Shown here: piece by piece, positions 45,994 to 54,306 of the stretch
Layout: each line of letters begins with the position of its first letter
How positions within the stretch are numbered: the stretch's first letter is position 1
Assembly (NCBI GenBank): GCA_964531695.1
Contig: CAZHEH010000013.1
Span: forward strand, 14,008 to 78,007
Reading direction: 5' to 3'
Source of the DNA: JAGXKT01 sp964531695
GTDB taxonomy: Bacteria > Planctomycetota > Phycisphaerae > SM23-33
Length of the DNA: 64,000 nt
The notes under the pieces: generated by a model
What the model was told of the DNA's origin: nothing
Seen by the model: only the letters and a program-made list of their open reading frames with translations
Database searches by the model: none
Made by a program: the position numbers and the translations under genes

Positions 45994-46088
45994 ACCGCTC
46001 GACGCTCCATGTTCGACGTTCGACGCAACAGACACCCGCCAAATATGCGCCGTCGAACACCGGACGCCGAACGTCGAGCACAGAACGC
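45994..46088. repeat. Degenerate inverted GTTCGACG/CGTCGAAC patches upstream of rarA
   Basis: GCTCGACGCTCCATGTTCG with the following GTTCGACG unit (45998-46025) is matched by loosely inverted units CGTCGAAC and CGAACGTCGAGC (46050-46077). The arms are imperfect. Related units occur at 19062-19080 and 44495-44510, so this is a scattered low-complexity family. Confidence 0.5.
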
Positions 46089-46198
46089 CTTCTCCCCCGT
46101 GCATCCCTCGTCGGCTTCCGCTATACTACCGCCCGCGGGGCTGCCGGAGTGGCGCAGGAAGCGAACGCCTGAACCCCTGCAAGCGGAAAGGAAACGGC

Positions 46199-46609
46199 AT
46201 GCGATACGTCTTGGCATTTTCTCTGGTCGTGGCGGCACTGGCCGGCTGCAACGAGCCGCAGGAACCGAATCAGTCCACCGAGGTGACGATTCCTCCCCGG
46301 TCCGAGGGCGAGATGGGTGCGGTAACGCCCTCAGAGGTCGGGCCGACCTCACCGGATGAGGAGCCGGTCGAGGTCGCCCCGGAGCCCTCCGGCTGGGACG
46401 AAGCCCCCACCGACCCCGAGCCGGACCCGGACCCGACGCTCCCGGCCGGAGCCCGCACGTACACGATCCAGAAGGGCGACACGCTCTGGTCCATCGCCAA
46501 GCGGCTCTACGGGGACGGGCAGCGGTGGAAGGACATCGTCGCGATGAACCCCGGCCTCAAGCCGGAGGCGATGCGCGTCGGCCAGGTCATCAAGGTGCCG
46601 GCCAACTGA
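46199..46609 (+). CDS. LysM-domain lipoprotein
   Basis: Small protein of 136 residues. MRYVLAFSLVVAALAGC has a perfect lipobox (LAGC, Cys17), so it is a lipoprotein. A Pro/Glu/Thr-rich linker (about 18-85) leads to one C-terminal LysM domain (about 88-134): YTIQKGDTLWSIAKRLYGD, WKDIVAMNPG and MRVGQVIKVP. It should bind peptidoglycan. AAAGGA precedes the ATG. It lies 28 bases upstream of recG and could be co-transcribed with it, with no functional link apparent. Confidence 0.92.
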   Translation: MRYVLAFSLVVAALAGCNEPQEPNQSTEVTIPPRSEGEMGAVTPSEVGPTSPDEEPVEVAPEPSGWDEAPTDPEPDPDPTLPAGARTYTIQKGDTLWSIAKRLYGDGQRWKDIVAMNPGLKPEAMRVGQVIKVPAN

Positions 46610-46637
46610 GCCGACCCGGCGGGCGCCCGAAGCGACC

Positions 46638-48713
46638 GTGGCACAGCTCCAGCTCGACACGCCGGCGCAGTACGTCAAGGGCGTCGGGCCGGTTCGCGCC
46701 GAGCAGCTCGCCCAGCTCGGCATTCACACGGCCGAGGATCTGCTGCTGCACTTCCCCCGGCGGTTTGACCTGCGCCGGCAGACCCAGCCGATGGGCACGC
46801 TCCGCGGAGAGGAGCAATCCGCCACCGTAGCCGGCGAGGTCGTGGACGTCGAGGAGCGGACCGGCGGCAGGCGGCCGTGGTTCCAGTGCATGCTTCAGGA
46901 CGGCAGCGGCTGGGTGCTCGTCAAGTGGTTCCACGGCGGGTACCTGCGGGGCAAGATCACGCCCGGCATGCACATCGCCGTCAGCGGCAAGGTCAGCGTG
47001 TATCGGGAGCATCTCCAGTTCATCAACCCTTCGTGGCAGAGCATCTTCGAGCCCGAGAACACGGACCTGAGCCGCGATGAGCTGATGCCGGTGTATCCCG
47101 CGGGGGCGAACCTGAGCAGCACGCAGATCGCCGGCGTCATCCGCGGCATCCTGCCGGAAGCCGAGCGGCTGATTCCGGAGATCCTGCCGGGGGAGGTGCT
47201 CAAACGCCGCGCGCTGCCGCCCCGGCCCGGGGCCGTCGCCGCCATGCATCGCCCCGAAGACACGGAGCACTGGGAACAGGCCCGCCGCCGGATGGCCTAC
47301 GAGGAATGCTTCCTGATGCAGCTCGGGATCGCCCTGAACCGGATGCGGCAGGTCAGCCGCCCCGCTCACGCGCTGCAGCGGACGGAGGAGATGGACCGGC
47401 GAATCCGCCGGCGGTTCCCCTTCCCGCTGACCGATGCGCAGAACCGGGCCGTCGAGGACATCGCCGCGGACGTCGCCCGCGAGCGCCCCATGAACCGCCT
47501 GCTCCAGGGCGACGTGGGCTCGGGCAAGACGGTCGTGGCGCTCTACGGCGCCCTGCTGGCCGTGGCCAACCGCACCCAGGTCGCCATCATGGCGCCCACC
47601 GAGATCCTCGCGGCCCAGCACTACCGGAACATCCAGACCTACCTTGCGGGCAGCCGCGTGCGGACGGAGCTGCTCGTCGGCGGACAGAAGGAGGCCGAGC
47701 GAAGGCGCGTGCTCGACGGGCTGGCGAAGGGCGAGGTCGACATCGTCGTCGGCACGCACGCGCTGATCACCGAGGGCGTGCGGTTCGCCCGCCTGGCGAT
47801 GGTCGTCGTGGACGAGCAGCACAAATTCGGCGTCCGCCAGCGGACCGGCATCCGCTCGAAGGGCTTCGCGCCGCACTACCTCGTGATGACCGCCACGCCC
47901 ATCCCGCGGACGCTGGCGATGACGGTCTTCGGCGACTTGGACGTGTCCGTGATCGACGAGCTGCCGCCGGGGCGCGGGCGGACGGAGACGCGCTGCGTCG
48001 GCGAGAGCAAGCTGGCCGAGGTCTACGCCTTCGTACGGGACAAGCTCGCGGCCGGGCAGCAGGCGTACTTCATCTACCCGCTCGTGAACCCTTCGGAGAA
48101 TCTCGAACTCAAGGCGGCGCAGGACGCCTACGAGGAGCTGGCCCGCGGGCCGCTGGCGGACTTTCGCGTCGGGCTGATCCACGGGCAGATGCCGGCGGCG
48201 AAGAAGGAGCGGGTCATCGGCGAGTTCCGCGACGGCCGCGTGCAAGCGCTGGTCGCCTCGGTCGTCGTCGAGGTCGGCATGGACATCCCCGCCGCGAACG
48301 TGATGGTGGTGCTGCATGCCGAGCGGTTCGGGCTGGCCCAGCTCCACCAGCTCCGCGGCCGGATCGGGCGGGCGAGCGAGGACGCCGCGTGCATCCTCGT
48401 GGCCGAGCCGGGCAACCCGATGGCGAAGCAACGGCTCGAGGTGCTGACGCGGACGAGCGACGGGTTCCAGGTGGCCGAGGAGGACCTGCGAATCCGCGGG
48501 CCGGGCGAGATCTTCGGCACGCGTCAGCACGGCCTGCCGGAGCTGAAGGTGGCGGACCTGGTACGGGACTTCGAGCTCCTGCGCGAGGCGAGGCGGGACG
48601 CGTTCGAGCTGATCGCGGGCGATCCGGCGCTCGCCGCCCCGCACCACCAGAAACTCCGCCAGGAGATGGAGAAGCTCTACGCGGGAAGGTTGGAACTCGT
48701 GGGCGGCGCCTGA
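46638..48713 (+). CDS. recG: ATP-dependent DNA helicase RecG
   Basis: Protein of 691 residues that remodels stalled forks and Holliday junctions. The N-terminal wedge/OB domain begins QYVKGVGPVRAEQLAQLGI and includes VLVKWFHGGYLRGKI. Helicase motif I is GDVGSGKTVVA (near 293), motif Ia APTEILAAQH, motif II DEQHKFGV, motif III MTATPIPRTL, and motif VI HQLRGRIGRA; GPGEIFGTRQHGLPEL near the C-terminus is the RecG-specific TRG-type element. The start codon is GTG at 46638, 28 bases after the lipoprotein gene. Confidence 0.96.
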   Translation: MAQLQLDTPAQYVKGVGPVRAEQLAQLGIHTAEDLLLHFPRRFDLRRQTQPMGTLRGEEQSATVAGEVVDVEERTGGRRPWFQCMLQDGSGWVLVKWFHGGYLRGKITPGMHIAVSGKVSVYREHLQFINPSWQSIFEPENTDLSRDELMPVYPAGANLSSTQIAGVIRGILPEAERLIPEILPGEVLKRRALPPRPGAVAAMHRPEDTEHWEQARRRMAYEECFLMQLGIALNRMRQVSRPAHALQRTEEMDRRIRRRFPFPLTDAQNRAVEDIAADVARERPMNRLLQGDVGSGKTVVALYGALLAVANRTQVAIMAPTEILAAQHYRNIQTYLAGSRVRTELLVGGQKEAERRRVLDGLAKGEVDIVVGTHALITEGVRFARLAMVVVDEQHKFGVRQRTGIRSKGFAPHYLVMTATPIPRTLAMTVFGDLDVSVIDELPPGRGRTETRCVGESKLAEVYAFVRDKLAAGQQAYFIYPLVNPSENLELKAAQDAYEELARGPLADFRVGLIHGQMPAAKKERVIGEFRDGRVQALVASVVVEVGMDIPAANVMVVLHAERFGLAQLHQLRGRIGRASEDAACILVAEPGNPMAKQRLEVLTRTSDGFQVAEEDLRIRGPGEIFGTRQHGLPELKVADLVRDFELLREARRDAFELIAGDPALAAPHHQKLRQEMEKLYAGRLELVGGA

Positions 48714-48762
48714 GCAGAACGCGGATCGCGGGGATTCCGCAGAAGTGTTATGATGGGCGAAA

Positions 48763-49362
48763 ATGCGGCTCCATGTCGAACAGGCAGATCGGGACGCGCG
48801 GGAGGAGGCGGCGGGCCTCATCGAGGCATATCTTCGTGGAAGCATTCCGGGTGGGGACCTGGTCGAGAATTGGCCCGAATCGCCCACGGACCCCGCCTTG
48901 GCGGCGATCGCGGACAACCTCCTGATCCACATCCCCGGCGGCGATCTCCGCACGGAGTACGCCGAAGCGTGGCGAGCCGACGTGCGGGACGTACTGGGGC
49001 GCTGCGTGCTCTTCCTGCGAACGGATCTGCCCTATAACGCGGGTCGCGTGACTCCCGTTACGTTCGTCAACTACGGGTGTGCGAGCATATGCCTGATGCT
49101 CGGCGCCGTGGTAATTCTGGCACTGCCCGCACCGGGCTGGGTCGCGGCAATCCTCGGCGGCTTGGGCCTCGTGGTCGCGGGCCGGTCGCTCCTCAGCGAC
49201 AAGCTGACCTACCGGTCGGAACCGGCCATGGTTCACTGCATCGCCCGCGGGTGCTGGCCCTTCGAGATGGAAGAGGACCTTGACGCGATCCGGGACGAGC
49301 CGGATGCACCCGCGGTGGATCCCGGGCGTCCGCCCGTTGGTGAACGCCCCCGCGATGTTTGA
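48763..49362 (+). CDS. Hypothetical protein with two central membrane helices
   Basis: Protein of 199 residues with no recognised family. A soluble N-terminal helical part (1-100) includes AIADNLLIHIPGGDLRTEYAEAW. Two adjacent membrane helices (about 104-124 and 127-143) form a hairpin, and a C-terminal tail of about 55 residues ends Pro-rich. The N-terminal half looks like a planctomycete-specific domain. It follows recG by 49 bases on the same strand. ATG at 48763 has GGGCG upstream. Confidence 0.65.
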   Translation: MRLHVEQADRDAREEAAGLIEAYLRGSIPGGDLVENWPESPTDPALAAIADNLLIHIPGGDLRTEYAEAWRADVRDVLGRCVLFLRTDLPYNAGRVTPVTFVNYGCASICLMLGAVVILALPAPGWVAAILGGLGLVVAGRSLLSDKLTYRSEPAMVHCIARGCWPFEMEEDLDAIRDEPDAPAVDPGRPPVGERPRDV

Positions 49363-49453
49363 CCCTACCGCCGGCCCCCGCTAGCATTGGGCGCTGTTTC
49401 GCGCGGCGTCGTGCCGCGCGGAAACGGCCGCACCCGACACGCAGGAGCGTAAC

Positions 49454-49849
49454 GTGAGCAAGCTGGACGAGACCATTCAAGGGCTGAAGTATGACGACGC
49501 CGGGCTGATTCCGGCCGTCTGCGTCGACGCCGAGACCAAGCAGGTCCTCATGGTCGCCTACATGAACGACAAGGCCCTTCGCGAGACGATCGAGACGGGC
49601 AAGACGCACTTCTGGTCCCGCAGCCGGCAGAAGTACTGGATGAAGGGCGAGTCCTCCGGCCACACCCAGGAAGTCCGGGCCGTCTACACGGACTGCGACA
49701 GGGACACGCTCGTCATCGAGGTCGTCCAGCACGGTGCGGCCTGCCACGAGGGCTACTACTCGTGCTTCTACCGCAAGCTCAACGACGCCGGCGAGTGGGA
49801 CATCGTGGCCGAGAAGGTCTTCGACCCGGACTCGGTCTATAAGAAGTAG
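49454..49849 (+). CDS. hisI: Phosphoribosyl-AMP cyclohydrolase
   Basis: Enzyme of 131 residues for the third step of histidine synthesis, opening the purine ring of PR-AMP. Metal ligands are intact: TDCDRD at 79-84 (D80, C81, D82, D84) binds Mg2+, while C97 and C104 in CHEGYYSC complete the zinc site with C81. THFWSRSRQKYWMKGESSGH (51-70) is the conserved substrate loop. It is a stand-alone HisI without the HisE fusion, and no other his genes are near. It ends 23 bases before ktrB. Confidence 0.96.
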   Translation: MSKLDETIQGLKYDDAGLIPAVCVDAETKQVLMVAYMNDKALRETIETGKTHFWSRSRQKYWMKGESSGHTQEVRAVYTDCDRDTLVIEVVQHGAACHEGYYSCFYRKLNDAGEWDIVAEKVFDPDSVYKK

Positions 49850-49872
49850 GCGCTGGGGGGACGCGGGGCCAC

Positions 49873-51795
49873 ATGGGCAGACGGCTGCGGACAATCTCGC
49901 GGTCCGGCGACCGGCTCCGGCGAGCGCTGAACCTCGTCCTGGGGCTGGCGGCCGTGGGCGCCATCGCCGCGCTCGTGCTGGAATACGGCTTCCGCGAACC
50001 CCCCGTGCCCCGCCGGTACCTGCACGTGGCCGAGTCGTTCATCGTGGCCGTGTTCGTGCTGGACCGCGTGGCGCGGCTCATCCTGTCCGGGCGGCCCAGG
50101 GCGTTCGTCCGCGAGAACTGGATCGACTTCGCACTGATCGGCGTGGCGGCGGTCGGCCTGGCCGTCGGGGGGTACTTCCGCGGGGATGTTCTGTCCCTCG
50201 GGGCGCTCTACGTGCTCATCACGCAGGGCTACATCCTGCTGGCGCTGCTGGTGCGGGCGGTAGGCGTGAACCTCCAGTTGGCGGGCAGCGGCATCCCGCC
50301 GATGTGGTCGCTGGTCGGCAGCTTCGCGTTCATGTGCCTGGCGGGCTCGCTGCTGTTGATGCTGCCCGTGGCGACGCACCCCGGCACGCAGCGATGGTAC
50401 TACCCGGATGCGCTCTTCACGGCCGTCAGCGCCACGTGCGTGACCGGCCTGATCGTCAAGGACACCGGCACGTTCTTCACCACGTTCGGCCAGGGGGTGA
50501 TCCTCGTGCTGATCCAGCTCGGCGGGCTGGGGATCATGATGTTCGGCACGATGCTGGCGGCGCTGGTCGGCAAGGGCTTTTCGATTCGTCAAGGCGACGC
50601 GCTCGGGCAGATGCTTGCGACGGAGCGGCGCGGCGACCTGGGCCGGACGCTCAAGTTCGTCGCGGTGATGACTTTCGCCCTGGAGGCCGTCGGCGCCGTG
50701 CTGCTCTACCCGATGTACGCCGGCGCCGCCGACGCCTTCGGGCAGGCCATGGGCCCGGCCCGGGCCGCCTGGCATGCCGTGTTCCACAGCGTGTCGAGCT
50801 TCTGCAACGCGGGCTTCGCCCTGTACGGCGGCAACATGATGCACGGCGTCCGCGAGGGCTGGGCCCACCCGCTGCGACAAAGCTGGCAGGTGCTGACGGT
50901 GATGGGCCCGCTGATCATCCTCGGCGGGTTGGGCTTCCCGGTGCTCCAGGACTGCTGGCGGTGGACCGTGGCGCGCCTCCGCCGCCTCGTCGGCCGGCTG
51001 TCCGGGCGGCGCCTCCGCTACACCCGCGGCCGGAGCCCGCGGCTGGCGCTGCACTCGAAGATCGTCCTCGTCGTGACCGTCGTGCTGCTGGTCGGCGGCG
51101 CGGCCGGGATGGTCGTATTCGAGAAGCTCACCGGCGACGGAGGCGACACCGTCGGGCGGAACCCCATCGGCGAGGCCGGCGGCGGAACGGACGTGGGCGA
51201 GCCGGTCGCGCTGCGGGACCTGTCGGGCGCGAAGCTCGCGCGGGCCGCCGCGTTCCAGTCGCTGACCGCACGGACCGCCGGCTTCAACACCGTCGACATG
51301 AACGAGCTGTCCAACGCGAGCAAGCTGTGGGTATCCGGCCTGATGTTCATCGGCGGCAGCCCGGCCGGCACGGCCGGCGGCATGAAGACCGCGACCTTCG
51401 CGCTGATGATCGTCGCGACGTGGTGCCTCCTCCGGCGGCGGTCGGAGCTGGAGGTTTTCCACCGGAGCATTTCGTCGGATCTGCTGCGTCGCACGGCCGC
51501 CATCGCGGCGCTTTACACGCTGCTGGTCGCGACGGTCACGCTGCTGCTGACCGCCTCGCTGGGCAGCCGCCCGTTCGTGAACGTGCTGTTCGAGGCGTGC
51601 AGCGCGTGCGGCACGGTCGGGCTGAGCACGGGCATCACGGGGCCGAACTCCACGCTGCCGGTGTTCCCCAAGCTGGTGATCATCGTCGGCATGTTTGCCG
51701 GCCGCCTCGGGCCGCTGACGCTCCTCCTGGCCGTGACATGCCGCGTCAGGCCGGTACGATATAGCTACGCCGAAGAGAACGTGATTATCGGGTAG
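49873..51795 (+). CDS. KtrB/TrkH-family potassium (ion) transporter subunit
   Basis: Protein of 640 residues. An N-terminal voltage-sensor-like or accessory segment with about four extra helices (1-145) precedes the Trk core. The core has four M-P-M repeats whose selectivity-filter regions are visible as SATCVTGLIV, SVSSFCNAGF, TARTAGFNTVDM and SACGTVGLSTG, each with the key Gly. It would form a K+ (or Na+-coupled K+) channel-like transporter regulated by the RCK protein encoded 5 bases downstream. The extra N-terminal helices make it longer than Bacillus KtrB (about 445). An inserted loop of about 40 residues follows helix pair 3 (GGTDVGEPVALRD). Confidence 0.9.
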   Translation: MGRRLRTISRSGDRLRRALNLVLGLAAVGAIAALVLEYGFREPPVPRRYLHVAESFIVAVFVLDRVARLILSGRPRAFVRENWIDFALIGVAAVGLAVGGYFRGDVLSLGALYVLITQGYILLALLVRAVGVNLQLAGSGIPPMWSLVGSFAFMCLAGSLLLMLPVATHPGTQRWYYPDALFTAVSATCVTGLIVKDTGTFFTTFGQGVILVLIQLGGLGIMMFGTMLAALVGKGFSIRQGDALGQMLATERRGDLGRTLKFVAVMTFALEAVGAVLLYPMYAGAADAFGQAMGPARAAWHAVFHSVSSFCNAGFALYGGNMMHGVREGWAHPLRQSWQVLTVMGPLIILGGLGFPVLQDCWRWTVARLRRLVGRLSGRRLRYTRGRSPRLALHSKIVLVVTVVLLVGGAAGMVVFEKLTGDGGDTVGRNPIGEAGGGTDVGEPVALRDLSGAKLARAAAFQSLTARTAGFNTVDMNELSNASKLWVSGLMFIGGSPAGTAGGMKTATFALMIVATWCLLRRRSELEVFHRSISSDLLRRTAAIAALYTLLVATVTLLLTASLGSRPFVNVLFEACSACGTVGLSTGITGPNSTLPVFPKLVIIVGMFAGRLGPLTLLLAVTCRVRPVRYSYAEENVIIG

Positions 51796-51800
51796 GAACC

Positions 51801-52484
51801 ATGGACCGATTCGCCGTTATCGGGTTGGGGCTGTTCGGCCGCCGGCTGGCGACGCTGCTGGCCGAGGCCGGGGCCGAGGTCATCGCGGTGGACAACAACC
51901 GCGAGCTGGTGGAGTCCGTGCGCGACGAGGTCACCCTGGCGGTGTGCCTGGACTGCACGGACGAGGAGGCGCTGCGGGCCCAGGGCGTCGACAAGGTCGA
52001 CGTCGCGGTGGTCGGCATGGGCTCGAACCTGGAGATCAGCGCGCTGACCACCGTGATCCTGAAGCAGATCGGCGTCCCGCGGGTCATCACGCGCGCGACG
52101 ACGGGCATCCGGGCGCAGATCCTATCGCGGATCGGCGCCGACGGCGTGGTGAACCCCGAGCAGGAGTCGGCCGAGCGCTGGCGGGACAAGCTGATGGCTC
52201 CGGCGATGCTCGAGCGGATCGTCCTCGGCGAGGAGCACAGCTTGGTTCAAGTGGAGGCGCCCAAGAGCTTCCACAACAAGACGCTGGCGGAGCTGGACGT
52301 TCACAACAAATACAGCGTGCTCGTGGTGGCGATCCGCCGGAGCGTGAAGCGGACCGACGCCCGCGGCAACGAGGTCGTCCGCGAGCAGGTGCTCTCCGGG
52401 CCCGGGCCCCACGACACGGTCATGCCCGGCGACGTGCTGACGATCATCGGCCGCGACGAGGCGATCGAGAAATTCCCCCGGTAG
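51801..52484 (+). CDS. KtrA/TrkA-type regulatory protein (RCK_N and RCK_C)
   Basis: Protein of 227 residues. The Rossmann RCK_N domain (1-130) starts FAVIGLGLFGRRLA with the G-x-G-x-x-G nucleotide motif at 8-13 and has the acidic strand end AVDNN. The RCK_C domain (about 140-225) ends PGDVLTIIGRDEAIEKF. It gates the transporter encoded immediately upstream in response to ATP/ADP or NAD(H). GGAACC precedes the ATG; the 5-base spacing implies one operon. The C-terminal domain has a short insertion (RTDARGNEVVREQV). Confidence 0.93.
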   Translation: MDRFAVIGLGLFGRRLATLLAEAGAEVIAVDNNRELVESVRDEVTLAVCLDCTDEEALRAQGVDKVDVAVVGMGSNLEISALTTVILKQIGVPRVITRATTGIRAQILSRIGADGVVNPEQESAERWRDKLMAPAMLERIVLGEEHSLVQVEAPKSFHNKTLAELDVHNKYSVLVVAIRRSVKRTDARGNEVVREQVLSGPGPHDTVMPGDVLTIIGRDEAIEKFPR

Positions 52485-52562
52485 GTGGATTCGCCGCCGA
52501 GGCGAGCAGCCACGGGCGCCGCCCGGCGAAGTTGACCGCGGCGCAGTCCGCAGCGGGCTTGG

Positions 52563-53078
52563 CTAAGCGTTGGCCGACTGGGTCGCGCCTTGCTGGACGG
52601 GCCGCGTGGGCGGGTCGGCGTACTCGGCCGGGTCCTTGCCCTGCTCGATCCAGGCCATCTTGCGGACGCGCCGCTCGTGCCGCCCGCCGCCGTCGAAGGG
52701 CGTGTCCACCCAGCCGATCACGATCCGACGCATCAGCTCCTCGCCCGTGACGTCGCTGGCCAGGCACAGCACATTGGCGTCGTTGTGGCGGCGGGACATC
52801 TGGGCGGTCAGCTCGTCGTGGCACAGTGCGGCGCGAATGCCCGGCATCTTGTTGGCGCAGATCGTCATGCCGATGCCGCTGCCGCAGAACAGGACCGCCC
52901 GCTCGGCCTTGCCGTCTGACACCGCCTTGGCCGCGGCGTAGGCCATGTCCGGGTAGTCGCAACTCCTGGCGCTGTTCGTGCCCAGGTCCAGCACCTCGTG
53001 CCCGCGCTCGGCGAGCAGGACACTGATCGTCCCCTTGGCGCTGTGGCCTCGATGGTCGGCTGCAAGTGCGATTCTCAT
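52563..53078 (-). CDS. rpiB: Ribose-5-phosphate isomerase B
   Basis: Enzyme of 171 residues interconverting ribose-5-P and ribulose-5-P. It begins MRIALAADHRGHSAK with D8-H9 at the active site; FCGSGIGMTICANK at 64-77 has the catalytic C65, and RRHNDANVL at 96-104 carries the phosphate-binding His/Arg. The C-terminal 30 residues extend beyond E. coli RpiB. It lies 69 bases downstream of the TsaC-phosphatase fusion gene, the same order as ywlC-ywlE-ywlF in Bacillus. Confidence 0.94.
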   Translation of the reverse strand: MRIALAADHRGHSAKGTISVLLAERGHEVLDLGTNSARSCDYPDMAYAAAKAVSDGKAERAVLFCGSGIGMTICANKMPGIRAALCHDELTAQMSRRHNDANVLCLASDVTGEELMRRIVIGWVDTPFDGGGRHERRVRKMAWIEQGKDPAEYADPPTRPVQQGATQSANA

Positions 53079-53147
53079 GAGCGTCCCGTATCTCGCCGCA
53101 TCCGGTCATTCGGCGGCGCGTGTTTCGCGTAAAGACCCCGCCGGGGC

Positions 53148-54257
53148 TCAGCATATCTCCTTCAGGGCCGACTCAAGAGCACGCCGAATGTGCCGCGCCG
53201 TCCGGCGGTAGACGTTCGGGCCGCCCCCGATCGGGTCGGGAACGTCCCCGACTCCGTCGAGGCGGCGGATCCGGTCGTCCGTAGCGGGGTCGATCCGGGC
53301 CGCCTCGGCCACATGCACATCGGTCATGCAGAATACCAAATCCGCCCAGTGAATCAAGTCCCGGTCGGCCGGACGGCTGCTGTGTCGGCTGATGTCCGCG
53401 CCCCACTCCTCCGCCGCCGCCACCGCCTCCGGCGTCGCATGGGCGCCCCGCCCGGCGAACAGCCCGGCCGAGCGGACCTCGATGCCCAACCCCCGCAGCT
53501 CTCCGACTCGGCAGCCGAGGCGATCGGCCAGCAGCTTCTTGGCCATGCCCGCGGCCATCGGGCTCCGGCACGTGTTGCCCGTGCACACGAACAGCAGCCG
53601 CCAGCGGAGCAGCCGCCGCACGTGCCGCGCGTCGTAAACGCCCTTGCGAAGGACCGTCAACTCCCCGCCGGCCAGGCGGGCGATCGTGCTGTCCTGTCCG
53701 TACTGCGTCGGGCCGGAGTCGATCAGCAGCGGCACGTCGCCGTCGAGTGCCTGGAGAACGTCGGCGGCGCTACGCGGCGAGGGGCCGCCCTGCCGGTTCG
53801 CGCTCGTCGCGACGACCGGCCCCTCCACGGCCGCCAGCATCCGCGCCGCCGTCGGCTCGGACGGGCAGCGAAGCGCGATCCAATCCCCCGAGACCAATTC
53901 GCCACGGAGATCTTCGTCGCCGAGCGCCGCGTCGGGCAGCGGATCCGGAGCCGGCAGGACGAGGGTCAGCGGGCCGGGCCACGCGCGGGACATGAGCCGC
54001 CGCGCCCACACGTCCGGCTCGACGTACCGCTCCGCCGCCTCGGGCCCGCCGATGTGAACGCTGAAGGGGCGCTTCGGGCGGTCCTTCAGGTCGCGCAGCC
54101 GCCGCATGGCCGAACGGTCGCTCGCCAGCGCGCCCACGCCGTAGACCGTCTCGGTGGGAAACGCCACGAGCCGGCCCTCGCGCAGGGCCTTTGCGCCTTC
54201 CTTGGCGGCCGTCGCGGCCGTGCTTCGCGTCCGTGTGTTCAAGACCTGTGTGGACAT
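53148..54257 (-). CDS. Fusion of threonylcarbamoyl-AMP synthase (TsaC/YrdC/Sua5 core) and low-molecular-weight protein-tyrosine phosphatase
   Basis: Protein of 369 residues in two complete domains. Residues 15-205 are a YrdC domain with GRLVAFPTETVYGVG (28-42), KRPFSVHI (62-70) and VVATSANRQGG (148-158), which makes threonylcarbamoyl-AMP for tRNA t6A37. Residues 220-369 are a low-molecular-weight phosphatase with LFVCTGNTCRSPMA (C225, R231) and a late VPDPIGG carrying the general-acid Asp. The phosphatase family includes arginine- and tyrosine-phosphatases such as YwlE. The two functions are separate neighbouring genes in Bacillus. ATG at 54257 is chosen just before the YrdC domain. It precedes rpiB. 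Confidence 0.9.
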   Translation of the reverse strand: MSTQVLNTRTRSTAATAAKEGAKALREGRLVAFPTETVYGVGALASDRSAMRRLRDLKDRPKRPFSVHIGGPEAAERYVEPDVWARRLMSRAWPGPLTLVLPAPDPLPDAALGDEDLRGELVSGDWIALRCPSEPTAARMLAAVEGPVVATSANRQGGPSPRSAADVLQALDGDVPLLIDSGPTQYGQDSTIARLAGGELTVLRKGVYDARHVRRLLRWRLLFVCTGNTCRSPMAAGMAKKLLADRLGCRVGELRGLGIEVRSAGLFAGRGAHATPEAVAAAEEWGADISRHSSRPADRDLIHWADLVFCMTDVHVAEAARIDPATDDRIRRLDGVGDVPDPIGGGPNVYRRTARHIRRALESALKEIC

Positions 54258-54306
54258 CTGCTGCTCACTCGCGCCATTATCACCCTCGGCGGGCGCGGGG
54301 GCAAGC

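Noticed and set aside
46135..46198. tRNA-like GGCTGCCGGAGTGGCGCAGG segment before the LysM gene
   Set aside because: It resembles the 5' end of a tRNA by chance, but no anticodon stem or T-arm follows.
46590..48953. 787-codon minus-strand frame opposite recG
   Set aside because: A shadow frame rich in Arg/His/Asp/Leu with no family similarity; recG on the plus strand is unambiguous.
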